This document shows, piece after piece, positions 25,862 through 34,421 of a stretch of DNA of 64,000 bases; positions within the stretch are counted from its first letter, which is position 1, and every line of letters starts with the position of its first letter. Made by a program: the position numbers and the translations under genes. The stretch comes from CAXXOK01 sp963678055 (lineage in GTDB: Bacteria > Bacillota > Clostridia > Christensenellales > Aristaeellaceae), in assembly GCA_963678055.1 (NCBI GenBank), contig OY782679.1, positions 1,054,001 to 1,118,000 on the forward strand, in the 5' to 3' direction. The notes beneath the pieces were generated by a model that saw nothing but the letters and a program-made list of their open reading frames with translations, made no database searches and was not told where the DNA came from.

Positions 25862-25893
25862 AAGAAGGAGCCGCAAGGCTCCTTCTTTTTTAT
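25862..25893. terminator. Terminator after amt
   Basis: Stem GAAGGAGCC-GCAA-GGCTCCTTC followed by TTTTTT; the A-rich flank allows weak function in the reverse direction for the convergent P60-like gene. Confidence 0.85.
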
Positions 25894-25929
25894 GTCGCTA
25901 TCCGTAAACGGAATAAGGTAACTTTGTGC

Positions 25930-26751
25930 TTAGTCCATTCGAAACCACACATACGCCGATGTCTCAGCTAAGTCATAGTCCCTCAGAAAATAGCCGTCCA
26001 GATCAAAATAGTAATGATCATAATTCTGTGTAAACAGGTGATGTGGGGTATCATGCTGGGGCACACCGACAATCGCGACAGCCACGCCGCCGTCGGTAGT
26101 GAGGCAGTCCAGGCCGTTTTCATCAATGTAATCCTGGTAGCGCTGTGCATAGGGCGGACACAGGCCGCAGTGCACCACCAGGGGGTATTGCAGGTAGTCG
26201 GCAAGCTCAGGTGCGGATTTTGCCGTATAGCCATAATCGGCCAAGGTGCCGATGTACATCATGATATGATAGCCGCCAGCGCTGGTAACCAGAAAGTCGC
26301 CGACCGCGAGCGTGTTATGGAGTTCATCTACGGGGACTTCTTTTAGTTTCAGCTGGTTTTCCTTGTACAGGCCGCGGTTTGCAATCATTTGGTCCAGCGG
26401 CCCGTGCTGGGGCTTGCCGGATTGAAAGTTAATCCAATTGGTAAAGCCGTTGCAGTCAAAGCCATACAGGTATTTTTGACCTTTGACAAAGTTCTTTGTG
26501 GTCTCCAGAGCATACCATGGTAAGAGCAGATTATCTTCATCCCGGCCGCCAAACATATACGGAAGTCCCAGCGGAAAGCGCGCTTCTATTTGCGCGCCGG
26601 CCAGCTCGTTGTAGCGCGCAAGAAACGGGTTGCCTTCTTCCAGCATTGAAAACGCGGCATTGAGCTCCAGCCGCCACTGTACCTGCGCGGAAGCGGAAGG
26701 GACGCACAAAACAAGCGTCAATAGAATACAGACGATAAGCAATCGTTTCAT
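25930..26751 (-). CDS. Exported NlpC/P60-like cysteine peptidase (divergent)
   Basis: A 273-residue protein with a signal peptide (1-22, ending 'SASA'). The central part resembles an NlpC/P60 fold, the family that cuts peptidoglycan stem peptides: 'YGFDCNGFTNWI' carries the candidate nucleophile C100 ('fDCsGf' pattern), 'GDFLVTSAGGYHIMMYIG' gives His162, and 'VVHCG' supplies a possible third polar residue, His194. Similarity outside these motifs is low, so the substrate is uncertain. GGAGG precedes ATG 26751 and a TATAAT with a weak -35 lies just upstream. It stands alone, between amt (convergent) and dinB. Confidence 0.65.
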   Translation of the reverse strand: MKRLLIVCILLTLVLCVPSASAQVQWRLELNAAFSMLEEGNPFLARYNELAGAQIEARFPLGLPYMFGGRDEDNLLLPWYALETTKNFVKGQKYLYGFDCNGFTNWINFQSGKPQHGPLDQMIANRGLYKENQLKLKEVPVDELHNTLAVGDFLVTSAGGYHIMMYIGTLADYGYTAKSAPELADYLQYPLVVHCGLCPPYAQRYQDYIDENGLDCLTTDGGVAVAIVGVPQHDTPHHLFTQNYDHYYFDLDGYFLRDYDLAETSAYVWFRMD

Positions 26752-26819
26752 TAGTGGCCTCCAAAGCTTTTGTTTTGGCTATTATAACAGGAGGAAGCAA
26801 GCATGCACAACCCTGCACG

Positions 26820-28067
26820 TTATTTAAAATAGGGCTCGGGGTGGACGATGTGTTCATCCTCCGGGTTGATGCGCCCAAGCGCCCGGTCGTAGTGCATGAT
26901 GGCGCGCTGGATGGCAAAGTAGCCGTAGCGTTTGCGGATACCGTCGATGGTGTATTCAAGAATCTGTCGCCTCTGGCGAGCGGCATCCTCTGGCAGGAAG
27001 GAAAGCTGCAATAGCTTACCGGCGGGGGACAGGCGGCTGACGCTGACACCCAGGGAGCGCAGGGGCGTGCCTTCCTGCCAGTTTTCCAGCACCAGACCGT
27101 AGGCGGACTCAAAAAGATCAATGCTGCAATCGGTTTCAAAGGAAAGGGTTTGCTGCCGCTGAAACCAGTCCAGCGTTTTGGCATCGCGGATGGATACCTG
27201 CACCACGCGCCCGGTAAACCCGTGCTTGCGCATGCGCGAGGCCACGCTTTCGCACAGGCCGTACAGGGTAATGCGCAAATCGTAAACCGTGATGATATCG
27301 TGCGCGGTGGTAATGGAGTTGCCCACGCTTTTCATTTTCACGGGCGTGTCCTCGGCGATCACCGCGGCGGCATCGTCCCCCCGGGCAAATCCTGAGAGCA
27401 TGAGCCCTGGTTTGCCAAACATGGCTTTTAGGGCAGTAGGGTCCACAGCGGCCAGCTGTCCCACGGTGTAGATACCGATATTGTTCAGCTTGCGGGATGT
27501 GGCCCGGCCGATGAACAATAGCGCGTTCACCGGCAGCGGGTCCAGTACACTGGCGCGGTTTTCGTTGCAGACGACACTGACGCCGTCGGGCTTTTTCAGG
27601 TCGCTGCCGAGCTTGGCGAAGATACGGTTATCGCCGACCCCCACGCTGATGGTCAGGCCCGTTTCCTCCCGCACGGCATGGCGCAGGTGGTTGGCAATGG
27701 AAAGCCCGTCGCGAATTTCCACGCGTGGCCCGCTTACATCCAGCCAGGCCTCGTCCACGCCGAAGGGCTGTACGCGGTTGGTATAGCGGGAGAAAATCCC
27801 CCGCACGGTCTGGCTGTATTTGAGCACTGTTTCGAAATTCGGGCTAATGGCTTGCAGGTTCGGGCAGCTTTGCCTGGCCTGCCATATGGCCTGCCCGGTA
27901 ATCACGCCCTGGCGCTTGGCAACCATGTTTTTGGCCAGCACAATGCCGTGCCTAAGTTCCGGATCGCCGCAGACGGCCACGGGAACCTCACGCAGTTCCG
28001 GGCGTTCCAGGCACGCCACAGAGGCGTAAAAATTGTTCAGGTCGGCATGCAGTACCACACGGCTCAT
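26820..28067 (-). CDS. dinB: DNA polymerase IV (Y family)
   Basis: Error-prone translesion polymerase of 415 residues. Catalytic carboxylates are D9 in 'VLHADLNNFYASV' and D105-E106 in 'GVDEAWLDV'; the thumb helix-hairpin-helix follows ('NNIGIYTVGQLAAVDP', about 200), then the little-finger domain. I start at ATG 28067, nine bases after AGAGG, instead of in-frame GTG 28085. The promoter carries two LexA-box-like palindromes, so SOS control is likely. No obvious beta-clamp peptide is seen at the C-terminus ('HPEPYFK'). Confidence 0.95.
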   Translation of the reverse strand: MSRVVLHADLNNFYASVACLERPELREVPVAVCGDPELRHGIVLAKNMVAKRQGVITGQAIWQARQSCPNLQAISPNFETVLKYSQTVRGIFSRYTNRVQPFGVDEAWLDVSGPRVEIRDGLSIANHLRHAVREETGLTISVGVGDNRIFAKLGSDLKKPDGVSVVCNENRASVLDPLPVNALLFIGRATSRKLNNIGIYTVGQLAAVDPTALKAMFGKPGLMLSGFARGDDAAAVIAEDTPVKMKSVGNSITTAHDIITVYDLRITLYGLCESVASRMRKHGFTGRVVQVSIRDAKTLDWFQRQQTLSFETDCSIDLFESAYGLVLENWQEGTPLRSLGVSVSRLSPAGKLLQLSFLPEDAARQRRQILEYTIDGIRKRYGYFAIQRAIMHYDRALGRINPEDEHIVHPEPYFK

Positions 28068-28110
28068 AGAAAAAACCTCTTCCACAGCAAAATGCAGAAA
28101 CGATAAAAGA

Positions 28111-28157
28111 GAACAAACGTTCCCTATAATTATACAAACGAATGTTCGGTTTTACAA
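28111..28157 (-). promoter_or_regulatory. SOS-type promoter of dinB with two LexA boxes
   Basis: TTGTAA (28157-28152), 17-base spacer, TATAAT (28134-28129). The spacer is occupied by CGAACATTCGTTTG (28148-28135), 13 of 14 positions matching the Gram-positive LexA consensus CGAACRNRYGTTYG, and just after the -10 lies GAACGTTTGTTC (28122-28111), a second box with perfect GAAC/GTTC half-sites. Confidence 0.8.
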
Positions 28158-28288
28158 GCGCTAGATGTGGGTGCGCGGTCGCCTGCGGTGCACATTCCCT
28201 AGTCGGTGGCCGCCTGCGCGGCAGGGAAACGGGTATGGAATCAAGAAACACTGTCTATCGAATGAAATCAAACTGCGAGGTACACTGT

Positions 28289-28849
28289 ATGGACACTCCC
28301 GTGGATGTATCGGCGATTCAAATCAACACAGATAGGTTGGTTCTGCGCCCGCTCGCGCTGGACGATCTTGCGGATTTTTATGCCTATGCCTCTGTGCCGG
28401 GCGTGGGTGAAATGGCGGGGTGGAAGCACCATCAGTCCATGGAGGAATCGGCTGTCATTCTACAGTCGATGGTGAAGAAGCGGGAGGTATTGGCCATCGT
28501 TCATAAGGCTGATGGCAAGATGATCGGCACGATCGGGCTGCATCCGGCATCGAAAACGGATGCGGAGCACTTTCCCCGCTGTCGCATGCGCGAAATGGGG
28601 TATGTGCTCTCCAAAGCCTACTGGGGCCAGGGCCTGATGCCGGAAGCCGTGCGTGCGCTAATCCAATACAGTTTTGAAACCTTGAAGCTTGATGCGCTGG
28701 TTTGCTGTCACTTTGCAGAGAATAGCCAGTCGCGCCGTGTGATCGAGAAATGCGGGTTCCGTTTTTTCAGGAGCGGTACCTATGTGTCTGAGAGCTTACA
28801 AAAGACCTTCGAGGATCGGTGCTATCGTATCCTGGCGGAGGAACGCTAA
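28289..28849 (+). CDS. GNAT-family N-acetyltransferase (RimJ/RimL type)
   Basis: A 186-residue acetyl-CoA-dependent N-acetyltransferase. It opens with the RimJ/L signature 'INTDRLVLRPLALDDLADFY' (about 10-29); the CoA-binding motif A region is 'EMGYVLSKAYWGQGLMPEAV' (about 108-127), and 'NSQSRRVIEKCGFRF' (about 151-165) is the conserved motif B. Members acetylate ribosomal proteins, antibiotics or small amines; the substrate here is unknown. The start is ATG 28289, seven bases after GAGGT; the longer frame starting at 28142 has no ribosome binding site and reads through the dinB promoter. Confidence 0.88.
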   Translation: MDTPVDVSAIQINTDRLVLRPLALDDLADFYAYASVPGVGEMAGWKHHQSMEESAVILQSMVKKREVLAIVHKADGKMIGTIGLHPASKTDAEHFPRCRMREMGYVLSKAYWGQGLMPEAVRALIQYSFETLKLDALVCCHFAENSQSRRVIEKCGFRFFRSGTYVSESLQKTFEDRCYRILAEER

Positions 28850-28865
28850 AGGGATATCCGGTGTA

Positions 28866-28898
28866 TAAAAAAGAAGCAGCTTGATGGCTGCTTCTTTG
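28866..28898. terminator. Bidirectional terminator between acetyltransferase gene and mfd
   Basis: Stem GAAGCAGC/GCTGCTTC with a 6-base loop, flanked by AAAAAA upstream and TTTGCTTT downstream, serving both convergent genes. Confidence 0.85.
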
Positions 28899-28945
28899 CT
28901 TTATTGCGATATGCGGAGGAAAGCCTGTTGTATTGCTACACTATA

Positions 28946-31900
28946 TCAGGCGTTCGTTGGTTCTTTGGGTTCAGGCTGCACACTCACCGTTTCCAAGCGC
29001 TTGTCGACCTGGGTAAGAATTTTGATGGCGAGCTCCAGGGCGGCAAACGGTTCCAGGCTGCGCTGTTTCAGAATCATTTCCGGCGGCATACGGTGGCTGA
29101 AGGAGATGCGCTTGTCGGTTTCGGTGGCGGCAGTGAACAGGGCCATGGTATCGGTGATGAATTTGGGGTCCAGCCGCATGTGGATACCGTCGGCACGTAG
29201 GAACAGATGGTTAATGCCCAGCCGCCGGGTGACTGCGCGCAGGCGCGCGACCAGTATCAGCGTTTCCACAGGTTCAGGGATATCGCCAAAGCGGTCAATC
29301 AGCTCGGCTTCCACATCCAGTTTGGAATCCTCATCCTCAATCATGGCAATGCGCTTGTACACTTCCACGCGCAGGCGTTCGTCCTGCACCAGGGTGTCGG
29401 GCAGATAGGCATCCAGCGAAAGCTCGATACGGGTATCCAGTTCCGGGGTGTCCTTAATGCCTTGCACCTCGTGTACAGCCTGCTCAATGAGCTTGACATA
29501 CATATCGTACCCCACAGCCGACAGCTGCCCGCTTTGCTGGGGACCCAGCACATCGCCAGCGCCACGGATTTCCAAATCGCGCATGGCAATACGGTATCCT
29601 GCGCCAAACTCCGTAAATTCACGAATGGCGGTTAAACGTTTTTCAGCGGCTTCGGATAAAAGCTTGTCCCGGCGTACGGTTAAATAGGCAAAGGCCTGGC
29701 GGCTGGACCGGCCTACGCGTCCACGCAGCTGGTAGAGCTGCGACAGGCCGAAGCGGTCGGCATCGAACACAATCAGGGTGTTAGCTTCGGGTACATCCAG
29801 TCCGCTTTCGATGATGGTGGAGCAGAGCAGTACATCGTACGACCCGGCATAAAAGTCCAGCATCACATCTTCCAGCGCATTTTCCCGCATTTGCCCGTGG
29901 GCCACGGCGATGCGGGCCTCCGGTACCAGCGCTTGCAGGCGCGCATACATTTTCTCAATCGAGCGTACGCGGTTGTACAGGAAATATACCTGCCCGCCGC
30001 GCGCCATTTCGTGGCGGATGGCGTTGGCGACGATGGAATCATCATACGGCGTCACATAGGTTTTCACGGGCATGCGCTCTTCGGGCGGGGTTTCCAGTAT
30101 GCTCATATCGCGTATGCCGGTCAGGCTCATGTGCAGGGTACGCGGAATGGGTGTAGCGGATAAGGTAAGCACATCTACCTTGGTTTTCATATGTTTGATG
30201 CTTTCCTTGTGGGCGACACCGAAGCGATGTTCCTCGTCGATAATCAACAGACCCAGATCTTTAAATTGCAATTCTTTGCTGAGCAGGCGGTGTGTACCGA
30301 CGATCACGTCGATTTTGCCCTCTTTCAGCTTGGCAATAATCTCGCGCTGTTCCTTGGGGGTGCGGAAGCGGCTGAGCATTTCGCAGGTGACGGGGAAGCC
30401 CGCGAAGCGTTTTTTCATGGTGTTGTAGTGCTGCTGCACCAAAATGGTGGTGGGGGCGAGGATGGCGACCTGCTTACTGTCCAGCACGGCCTTGAACGCA
30501 GCGCGCAGAGCGACCTCGGTTTTGCCGTAGCCTACATCGCCGCAGAGTAGCCTGTCCATGCTGCGGGCGGATTCCATATCCTCGAAAATCTGTTCTACGC
30601 TTTTTTGTTGGTCTTCGGTCAGCTCGTAGGGGAACATGTCCTCAAACTCGCGCTGCCAGGGCATATCGTGGCTGAAGGCAAAGCCGTTGGGTTTGTGCCG
30701 CCGGGCATAGAGTTCCGCCAGGTTGAAGGCAAGCTCTTTCAGTCCTGCCTTCACTTTGCTTTTCTGCTTTTCCCAGGCACCGCTGCCCAGCTTGTTCAGC
30801 TTGGGCGGGGAGTTTTCCGCGCCGATAAACTTCTGCACGCGGTCAAACTGATCGGTGGGCACATACAGCTTATCGTTGCCCATATAGCGAATCAGCAGAT
30901 AATCCCGCGTCACGCCTTCGGTTTGCAGCTGCACAACACCATCGTAAATGCCGATGCCGTGCATCTCGTGCACAACAAAATCGCCGGTTTTTAGATCGGT
31001 AAACGAGGCGATATGCGCACCGGAGACATGGTGTTTTTTTGTGCGCTGATACGCCGAGCCGTATAAATCGCTGTCGGACACCACACACAGCTTGGCAGCC
31101 AGATTGCGAAAGCCTTTTTGAACCGAAATGGGCAAGAGTAGCACCTTGCCCGGCACAAGTGGCTGATCGGCAGTGGCCGCATAGGTCGCGGTTACATTTT
31201 GTTGCTCCAGCGCACGCAGCAAGCGTTGCCCGCGGGCTTCGCCACCGGTGAGCAGCAGTATAGCACAGTTATCAGCCTGCCAGGCATGAATGTCTTTGGC
31301 AAGCGGGCTTAAGCGCCCGTTGTAGGGCATCACCGGTTCGGAGGGGAAGGAAAGCACATCGGTCGGTGCAAAATGACCAAGCCCGCGTGCCAGATCGCTG
31401 ATCAGCAGCACGCTGTTGCGCTTAAGAGAGGTCAGCAGCTCCTCGTAGGGCAGAAGCAGGCCCTGTTGCGCGGGGAAGCTGTCGCCGCGTAACGCAGCCT
31501 CCTGCCATTCGGTTTGAAAGGCATCGTGCTTGGCTTTAGCGCGGGACTGGATCTGGTCGGGCTGATCAACCAGCACAATGGGGTGCTGCAAATACGCGTC
31601 CGCCGTGTCGGTGTGCGGACACAACACGTTCAGCCACATCGGCGCGGTGCGTATGGATTGCCCGGCGCGCAGCAGCGCTGCGTCATCCATATGATTTTTA
31701 GCGCGGGAGGGAGTTTCCGGTTTGTCGGCATTGTCAATCAGAGCACCGGCGGCCAGTTCCGAGGCGGCTTCCTCGTTATCGATGGTATCAAAAAAATCGT
31801 CCAGCGCGCCAAGTGAGTCTTTCTTCTTGGTTAGCTTGCCGTCGATGGCTGCGTGCTCATGAATGGCGGCTTCAAAGCGCTCGGCAGCGGTTTGCGGATC

Positions 31901-32587
31901 GTCGAGTATGCACTCCGATGCCGGGGTGATGAGCACATCCTTGACGCGTTCAATGGAACGCTGGCTGACGGCATCAAAGTGACGAATGCTGTCAATTTCG
32001 TCGTCGAAAAACTCAATACGCAGCGCGTCCGGTTCGGTCGGCGGGAATACGTCGATAATCGCGCCGCGCATGGCACACTGCCCGCGGCCTTCGGCCATGG
32101 CGACCCGTTCGTAGCCAAGCTTAAGCAGCGTAGCCATCAGCTTTTCGGGAGCAATACGGCCGCCTTCTTGCAGGGGCAGGCTCGCGGCTTGGAATGCCTT
32201 GGCATTGGGGCAGCGGTCGAGCATCGCCTCGGCTGATACACACAGCACCTGGACGCGGCCATGGGCAGCATCGGTCAGCACCTGTAATCGCTGCCAGGTG
32301 CTTTCGCGGCTGGAGGCCGCACGGCTGAACTGCACATCGCGGCTTGGCAGCATGGCGGCTTGCAGTCCTAACTGACGCAAATCCTGCGCCTGCCGTTTGG
32401 CGGTCAGTTCCGTGGGGGATACCAGCAGTATGGGCCGTGCCGAGGCCTGCGCAAGCGCGGCGGCGAAAAAGGGTTTTTCACCGTCTGTCATGCCCGTCAG
32501 GTTCAGGCAGGCTTGATCGGATAGCTGATTGAAAAGCGCTGTCCACGCGGGCAGCGCTGTGTAGGATTGGAATATTGCTTCGTTCAT
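28946..32587 (-). CDS. mfd: Transcription-repair coupling factor
   Basis: A 1213-residue ATP-driven translocase that removes RNA polymerase stalled at DNA lesions and recruits UvrA. Order of domains: UvrB-homology region (about 1-350), RNA-polymerase interaction domain with 'GDFVVHEMHGIGIYDGV' (about 520), superfamily 2 helicase core with Walker A 'GDVGYGKTEVALRA' (about 685) and 'IIDEEHRFGV' (about 785), the TRG motif region, and the C-terminal TRCF domain. Normal length. The start ATG 32587 overlaps the pth stop as ATGA. The longer in-frame upstream extension lies inside pth and is not used. Confidence 0.97.
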   Translation of the reverse strand: MNEAIFQSYTALPAWTALFNQLSDQACLNLTGMTDGEKPFFAAALAQASARPILLVSPTELTAKRQAQDLRQLGLQAAMLPSRDVQFSRAASSRESTWQRLQVLTDAAHGRVQVLCVSAEAMLDRCPNAKAFQAASLPLQEGGRIAPEKLMATLLKLGYERVAMAEGRGQCAMRGAIIDVFPPTEPDALRIEFFDDEIDSIRHFDAVSQRSIERVKDVLITPASECILDDPQTAAERFEAAIHEHAAIDGKLTKKKDSLGALDDFFDTIDNEEAASELAAGALIDNADKPETPSRAKNHMDDAALLRAGQSIRTAPMWLNVLCPHTDTADAYLQHPIVLVDQPDQIQSRAKAKHDAFQTEWQEAALRGDSFPAQQGLLLPYEELLTSLKRNSVLLISDLARGLGHFAPTDVLSFPSEPVMPYNGRLSPLAKDIHAWQADNCAILLLTGGEARGQRLLRALEQQNVTATYAATADQPLVPGKVLLLPISVQKGFRNLAAKLCVVSDSDLYGSAYQRTKKHHVSGAHIASFTDLKTGDFVVHEMHGIGIYDGVVQLQTEGVTRDYLLIRYMGNDKLYVPTDQFDRVQKFIGAENSPPKLNKLGSGAWEKQKSKVKAGLKELAFNLAELYARRHKPNGFAFSHDMPWQREFEDMFPYELTEDQQKSVEQIFEDMESARSMDRLLCGDVGYGKTEVALRAAFKAVLDSKQVAILAPTTILVQQHYNTMKKRFAGFPVTCEMLSRFRTPKEQREIIAKLKEGKIDVIVGTHRLLSKELQFKDLGLLIIDEEHRFGVAHKESIKHMKTKVDVLTLSATPIPRTLHMSLTGIRDMSILETPPEERMPVKTYVTPYDDSIVANAIRHEMARGGQVYFLYNRVRSIEKMYARLQALVPEARIAVAHGQMRENALEDVMLDFYAGSYDVLLCSTIIESGLDVPEANTLIVFDADRFGLSQLYQLRGRVGRSSRQAFAYLTVRRDKLLSEAAEKRLTAIREFTEFGAGYRIAMRDLEIRGAGDVLGPQQSGQLSAVGYDMYVKLIEQAVHEVQGIKDTPELDTRIELSLDAYLPDTLVQDERLRVEVYKRIAMIEDEDSKLDVEAELIDRFGDIPEPVETLILVARLRAVTRRLGINHLFLRADGIHMRLDPKFITDTMALFTAATETDKRISFSHRMPPEMILKQRSLEPFAALELAIKILTQVDKRLETVSVQPEPKEPTNA

Positions 32588-33192
32588 GCGTCGTCTCCGG
32601 TTTCGCCGGGCGGTACCGGCTTGGGTTTTTTGGTGTTGTATTTGCGCATAGCGCTTTCTACGCCGTGCTTGACCCACTCCACGGCGGCATCCGCCGCTTT
32701 GTGGTAGGCATCAAAGGCAATTTGCCGTTCTTGCGCGGTACGATAGTGCGAAAGCACCCAGTCGGCCAGCTCGTACGGGCCGGGGTTTTGGCCGATGCCG
32801 ACGCGAAGGCGCGCAAACTCCCCGGTATTTATACACGCGAGGATGGAGCGCATCCCGTTGTGCGTACCGGCACTGCCGCCCCGGCGAATGCGTAAAAAGC
32901 CCGGAGGGATATCGATATCGTCGTAGATCACCAAAAGCTGATCGGGCGATAGCTTATAAAACGCCATCAGCTCCTGTACCGCTGCGCCGCTCAGGTTCAT
33001 ATAGGTCTGCGGCTTGCAAAGCAACACGGTTTCGCCGTCGATCTGTGTTTGCATCAGCAGCGAATTTCCTTTGCGTTTGGTGGTCTTGATTTGCAGTGTG
33101 TCTGCCAAAATGGACAGCACATCAAAGCCCGCATTGTGGCGGGTGTGGTCGTATTTATCTCCGGGGTTGCCCAGGCCTACGATCAGGTGCAT
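32584..33192 (-). CDS. pth: Peptidyl-tRNA hydrolase
   Basis: A 202-residue enzyme that releases tRNA from prematurely dropped peptidyl-tRNA. Starts with the family pattern 'LIVGLGNPGDKYDHTRHNAG' (3-22), which includes N-P-G and the catalytic His at 19 ('TRHNAGF'); 'KPQTYMNLSG' (about 61-70) and 'IYDDIDIPPG' (about 90) carry the other active-site residues, and 'GGSAGTHNGMRSI' (about 106) binds the tRNA end. The gene sits between glmU and mfd, a conserved Firmicutes neighbourhood, with a 3-base gap to the former and an ATGA overlap with the latter. Confidence 0.96.
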   Translation of the reverse strand: MHLIVGLGNPGDKYDHTRHNAGFDVLSILADTLQIKTTKRKGNSLLMQTQIDGETVLLCKPQTYMNLSGAAVQELMAFYKLSPDQLLVIYDDIDIPPGFLRIRRGGSAGTHNGMRSILACINTGEFARLRVGIGQNPGPYELADWVLSHYRTAQERQIAFDAYHKAADAAVEWVKHGVESAMRKYNTKKPKPVPPGETGDDA

Positions 33193-33195
33193 GTT

Positions 33196-34299
33196 TTACA
33201 GTTTCCCCTTCTCCTTGCGGGCTTTTACCCAGCCTTCCTTCACCGTGCCCCGCGCGCGCGCAATATAAAGCGCTTGGGCGGGTACATCCTGGTCCACGGT
33301 GCTGCCGGCGGCAATGTAGGACTCCTGCCCGATATGCAGCGGGGGGATCAGGTTGACATTGCAACCGATAAAGGCGTGGTCGTCCACCACGGTGCGGTTT
33401 TTGGTTTTGCCGTCGTAGTTTGAAAACACAACGCCGCAACCCAGGTTGATATCCTTGCCAAGATCACCATCGCCAACATAGGTCAGGTGGCTGATCTTGG
33501 TACCGTCGCCAACATTGGAGTTTTTGATCTCAACAAAATCGCCAATGCGGCAATGGTCGCCCACTTTGGTTTGCGGGCGGAGGTAGGCAAACGGCCCTAC
33601 GGTGGTGTGGCTGCCGACCGCGCAAGAGAGCAGCACGCTGTGTTCCACGGTGGTTTCGTCACCGATAACAGCGTCCTTCAAGCGGCTGCCGGGGTACAGG
33701 GTGCAGCCGGAGCCGATGGTGGTTTGCCCTTGCAGGGTATTGTCCGGGTAGAGCAGGGTACCGGCACCGATTTGCACATCGGCTTCGATTACCGTACGGT
33801 CCGGGTCCAGTATGATGACACCATTTTCAAGGTGGGTATCGACAATGCGCTTGCGCAGACAACGATAGGCGGTCGCGAAGCTTTTTGCATCGGTCACGGC
33901 AATGCCGTCCTCAGCGCTGGTAATTTGCAGGGTTGCCAGGGTATCGGCATAGGCTTCCAGTAGTAATGAAAGCGTGATGTCGTCTTCAAAGGCATTCAGC
34001 TCGCACGCGGGCAGGGCAACCGCCAGCGGAACGCCCGCTTCGGTCACCAGGGCGCAGGGTGCATCGGCCGCGCGCTGCACCAGAGCATCCAAGCTTTGCA
34101 GGCAGGGTGTATTGTCCGCTGCAAACAGTAGCACGTCAAAATCGCTAATGGATAGCTCATCGCGTGCAAATGCATTTTCATCCGCGCCTGCGGCGATCAT
34201 AGCGGCCATAGTGTGCTCGCCTAGGGGCTTGCCCAAAAGCGACTGATTTGAAACCGTCGTTTCGCCGCCCGGCAACAGTACGCCGAGGATTGTTTTCAT
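33196..34299 (-). CDS. glmU: GlmU-like protein: intact acetyltransferase domain, decayed uridyltransferase domain
   Basis: The C-terminal 215 residues form a left-handed beta helix of hexapeptide repeats, as in GlmU, which acetylates glucosamine 1-phosphate for cell-wall UDP-GlcNAc synthesis. Key residues are present: R241 ('YLRPQTKVGD'), K259 ('VEIKNSNVG') and the catalytic H271 ('KISHLTYVGD'), plus 'FSNYDGKTKNRT' and 'IAAGSTVDQDVP'. The first ~150 residues correspond to the ~230-residue uridyltransferase domain but lack the L-x-A-G-x-G-T-R-M signature and the following P-K; instead they read 'GVLLPGGETTVSNQSLLGKP'. At 367 residues it is about 90 shorter than usual. I infer that only the acetyltransferase works. 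The neighbours pth and mfd fit glmU. Confidence 0.85.
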   Translation of the reverse strand: MKTILGVLLPGGETTVSNQSLLGKPLGEHTMAAMIAAGADENAFARDELSISDFDVLLFAADNTPCLQSLDALVQRAADAPCALVTEAGVPLAVALPACELNAFEDDITLSLLLEAYADTLATLQITSAEDGIAVTDAKSFATAYRCLRKRIVDTHLENGVIILDPDRTVIEADVQIGAGTLLYPDNTLQGQTTIGSGCTLYPGSRLKDAVIGDETTVEHSVLLSCAVGSHTTVGPFAYLRPQTKVGDHCRIGDFVEIKNSNVGDGTKISHLTYVGDGDLGKDINLGCGVVFSNYDGKTKNRTVVDDHAFIGCNVNLIPPLHIGQESYIAAGSTVDQDVPAQALYIARARGTVKEGWVKARKEKGKL

Positions 34300-34328
34300 G
34301 CGTATCCCTCCTGCTTCTCAGTGTCCTG

Positions 34329-34358
34329 AGTATACCATACCAAGGCTTTGCATGCCAA
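34329..34358 (-). promoter_or_regulatory. Sigma-A promoter of glmU-pth-mfd
   Basis: TTGGCA (34358-34353), 18-base spacer, TATACT (34334-34329) on the minus strand. Confidence 0.65.
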
Positions 34359-34421
34359 CCGCAATTGCGGCTTTGCTTGTGGTATAATGCGGTATAGACT
34401 ACTGTTGAATGGAGAGGAACT

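Noticed and set aside
28142..28288. N-terminal extension of the acetyltransferase
   Set aside because: It would begin inside the dinB promoter without a ribosome binding site; the conserved domain starts after ATG 28289.
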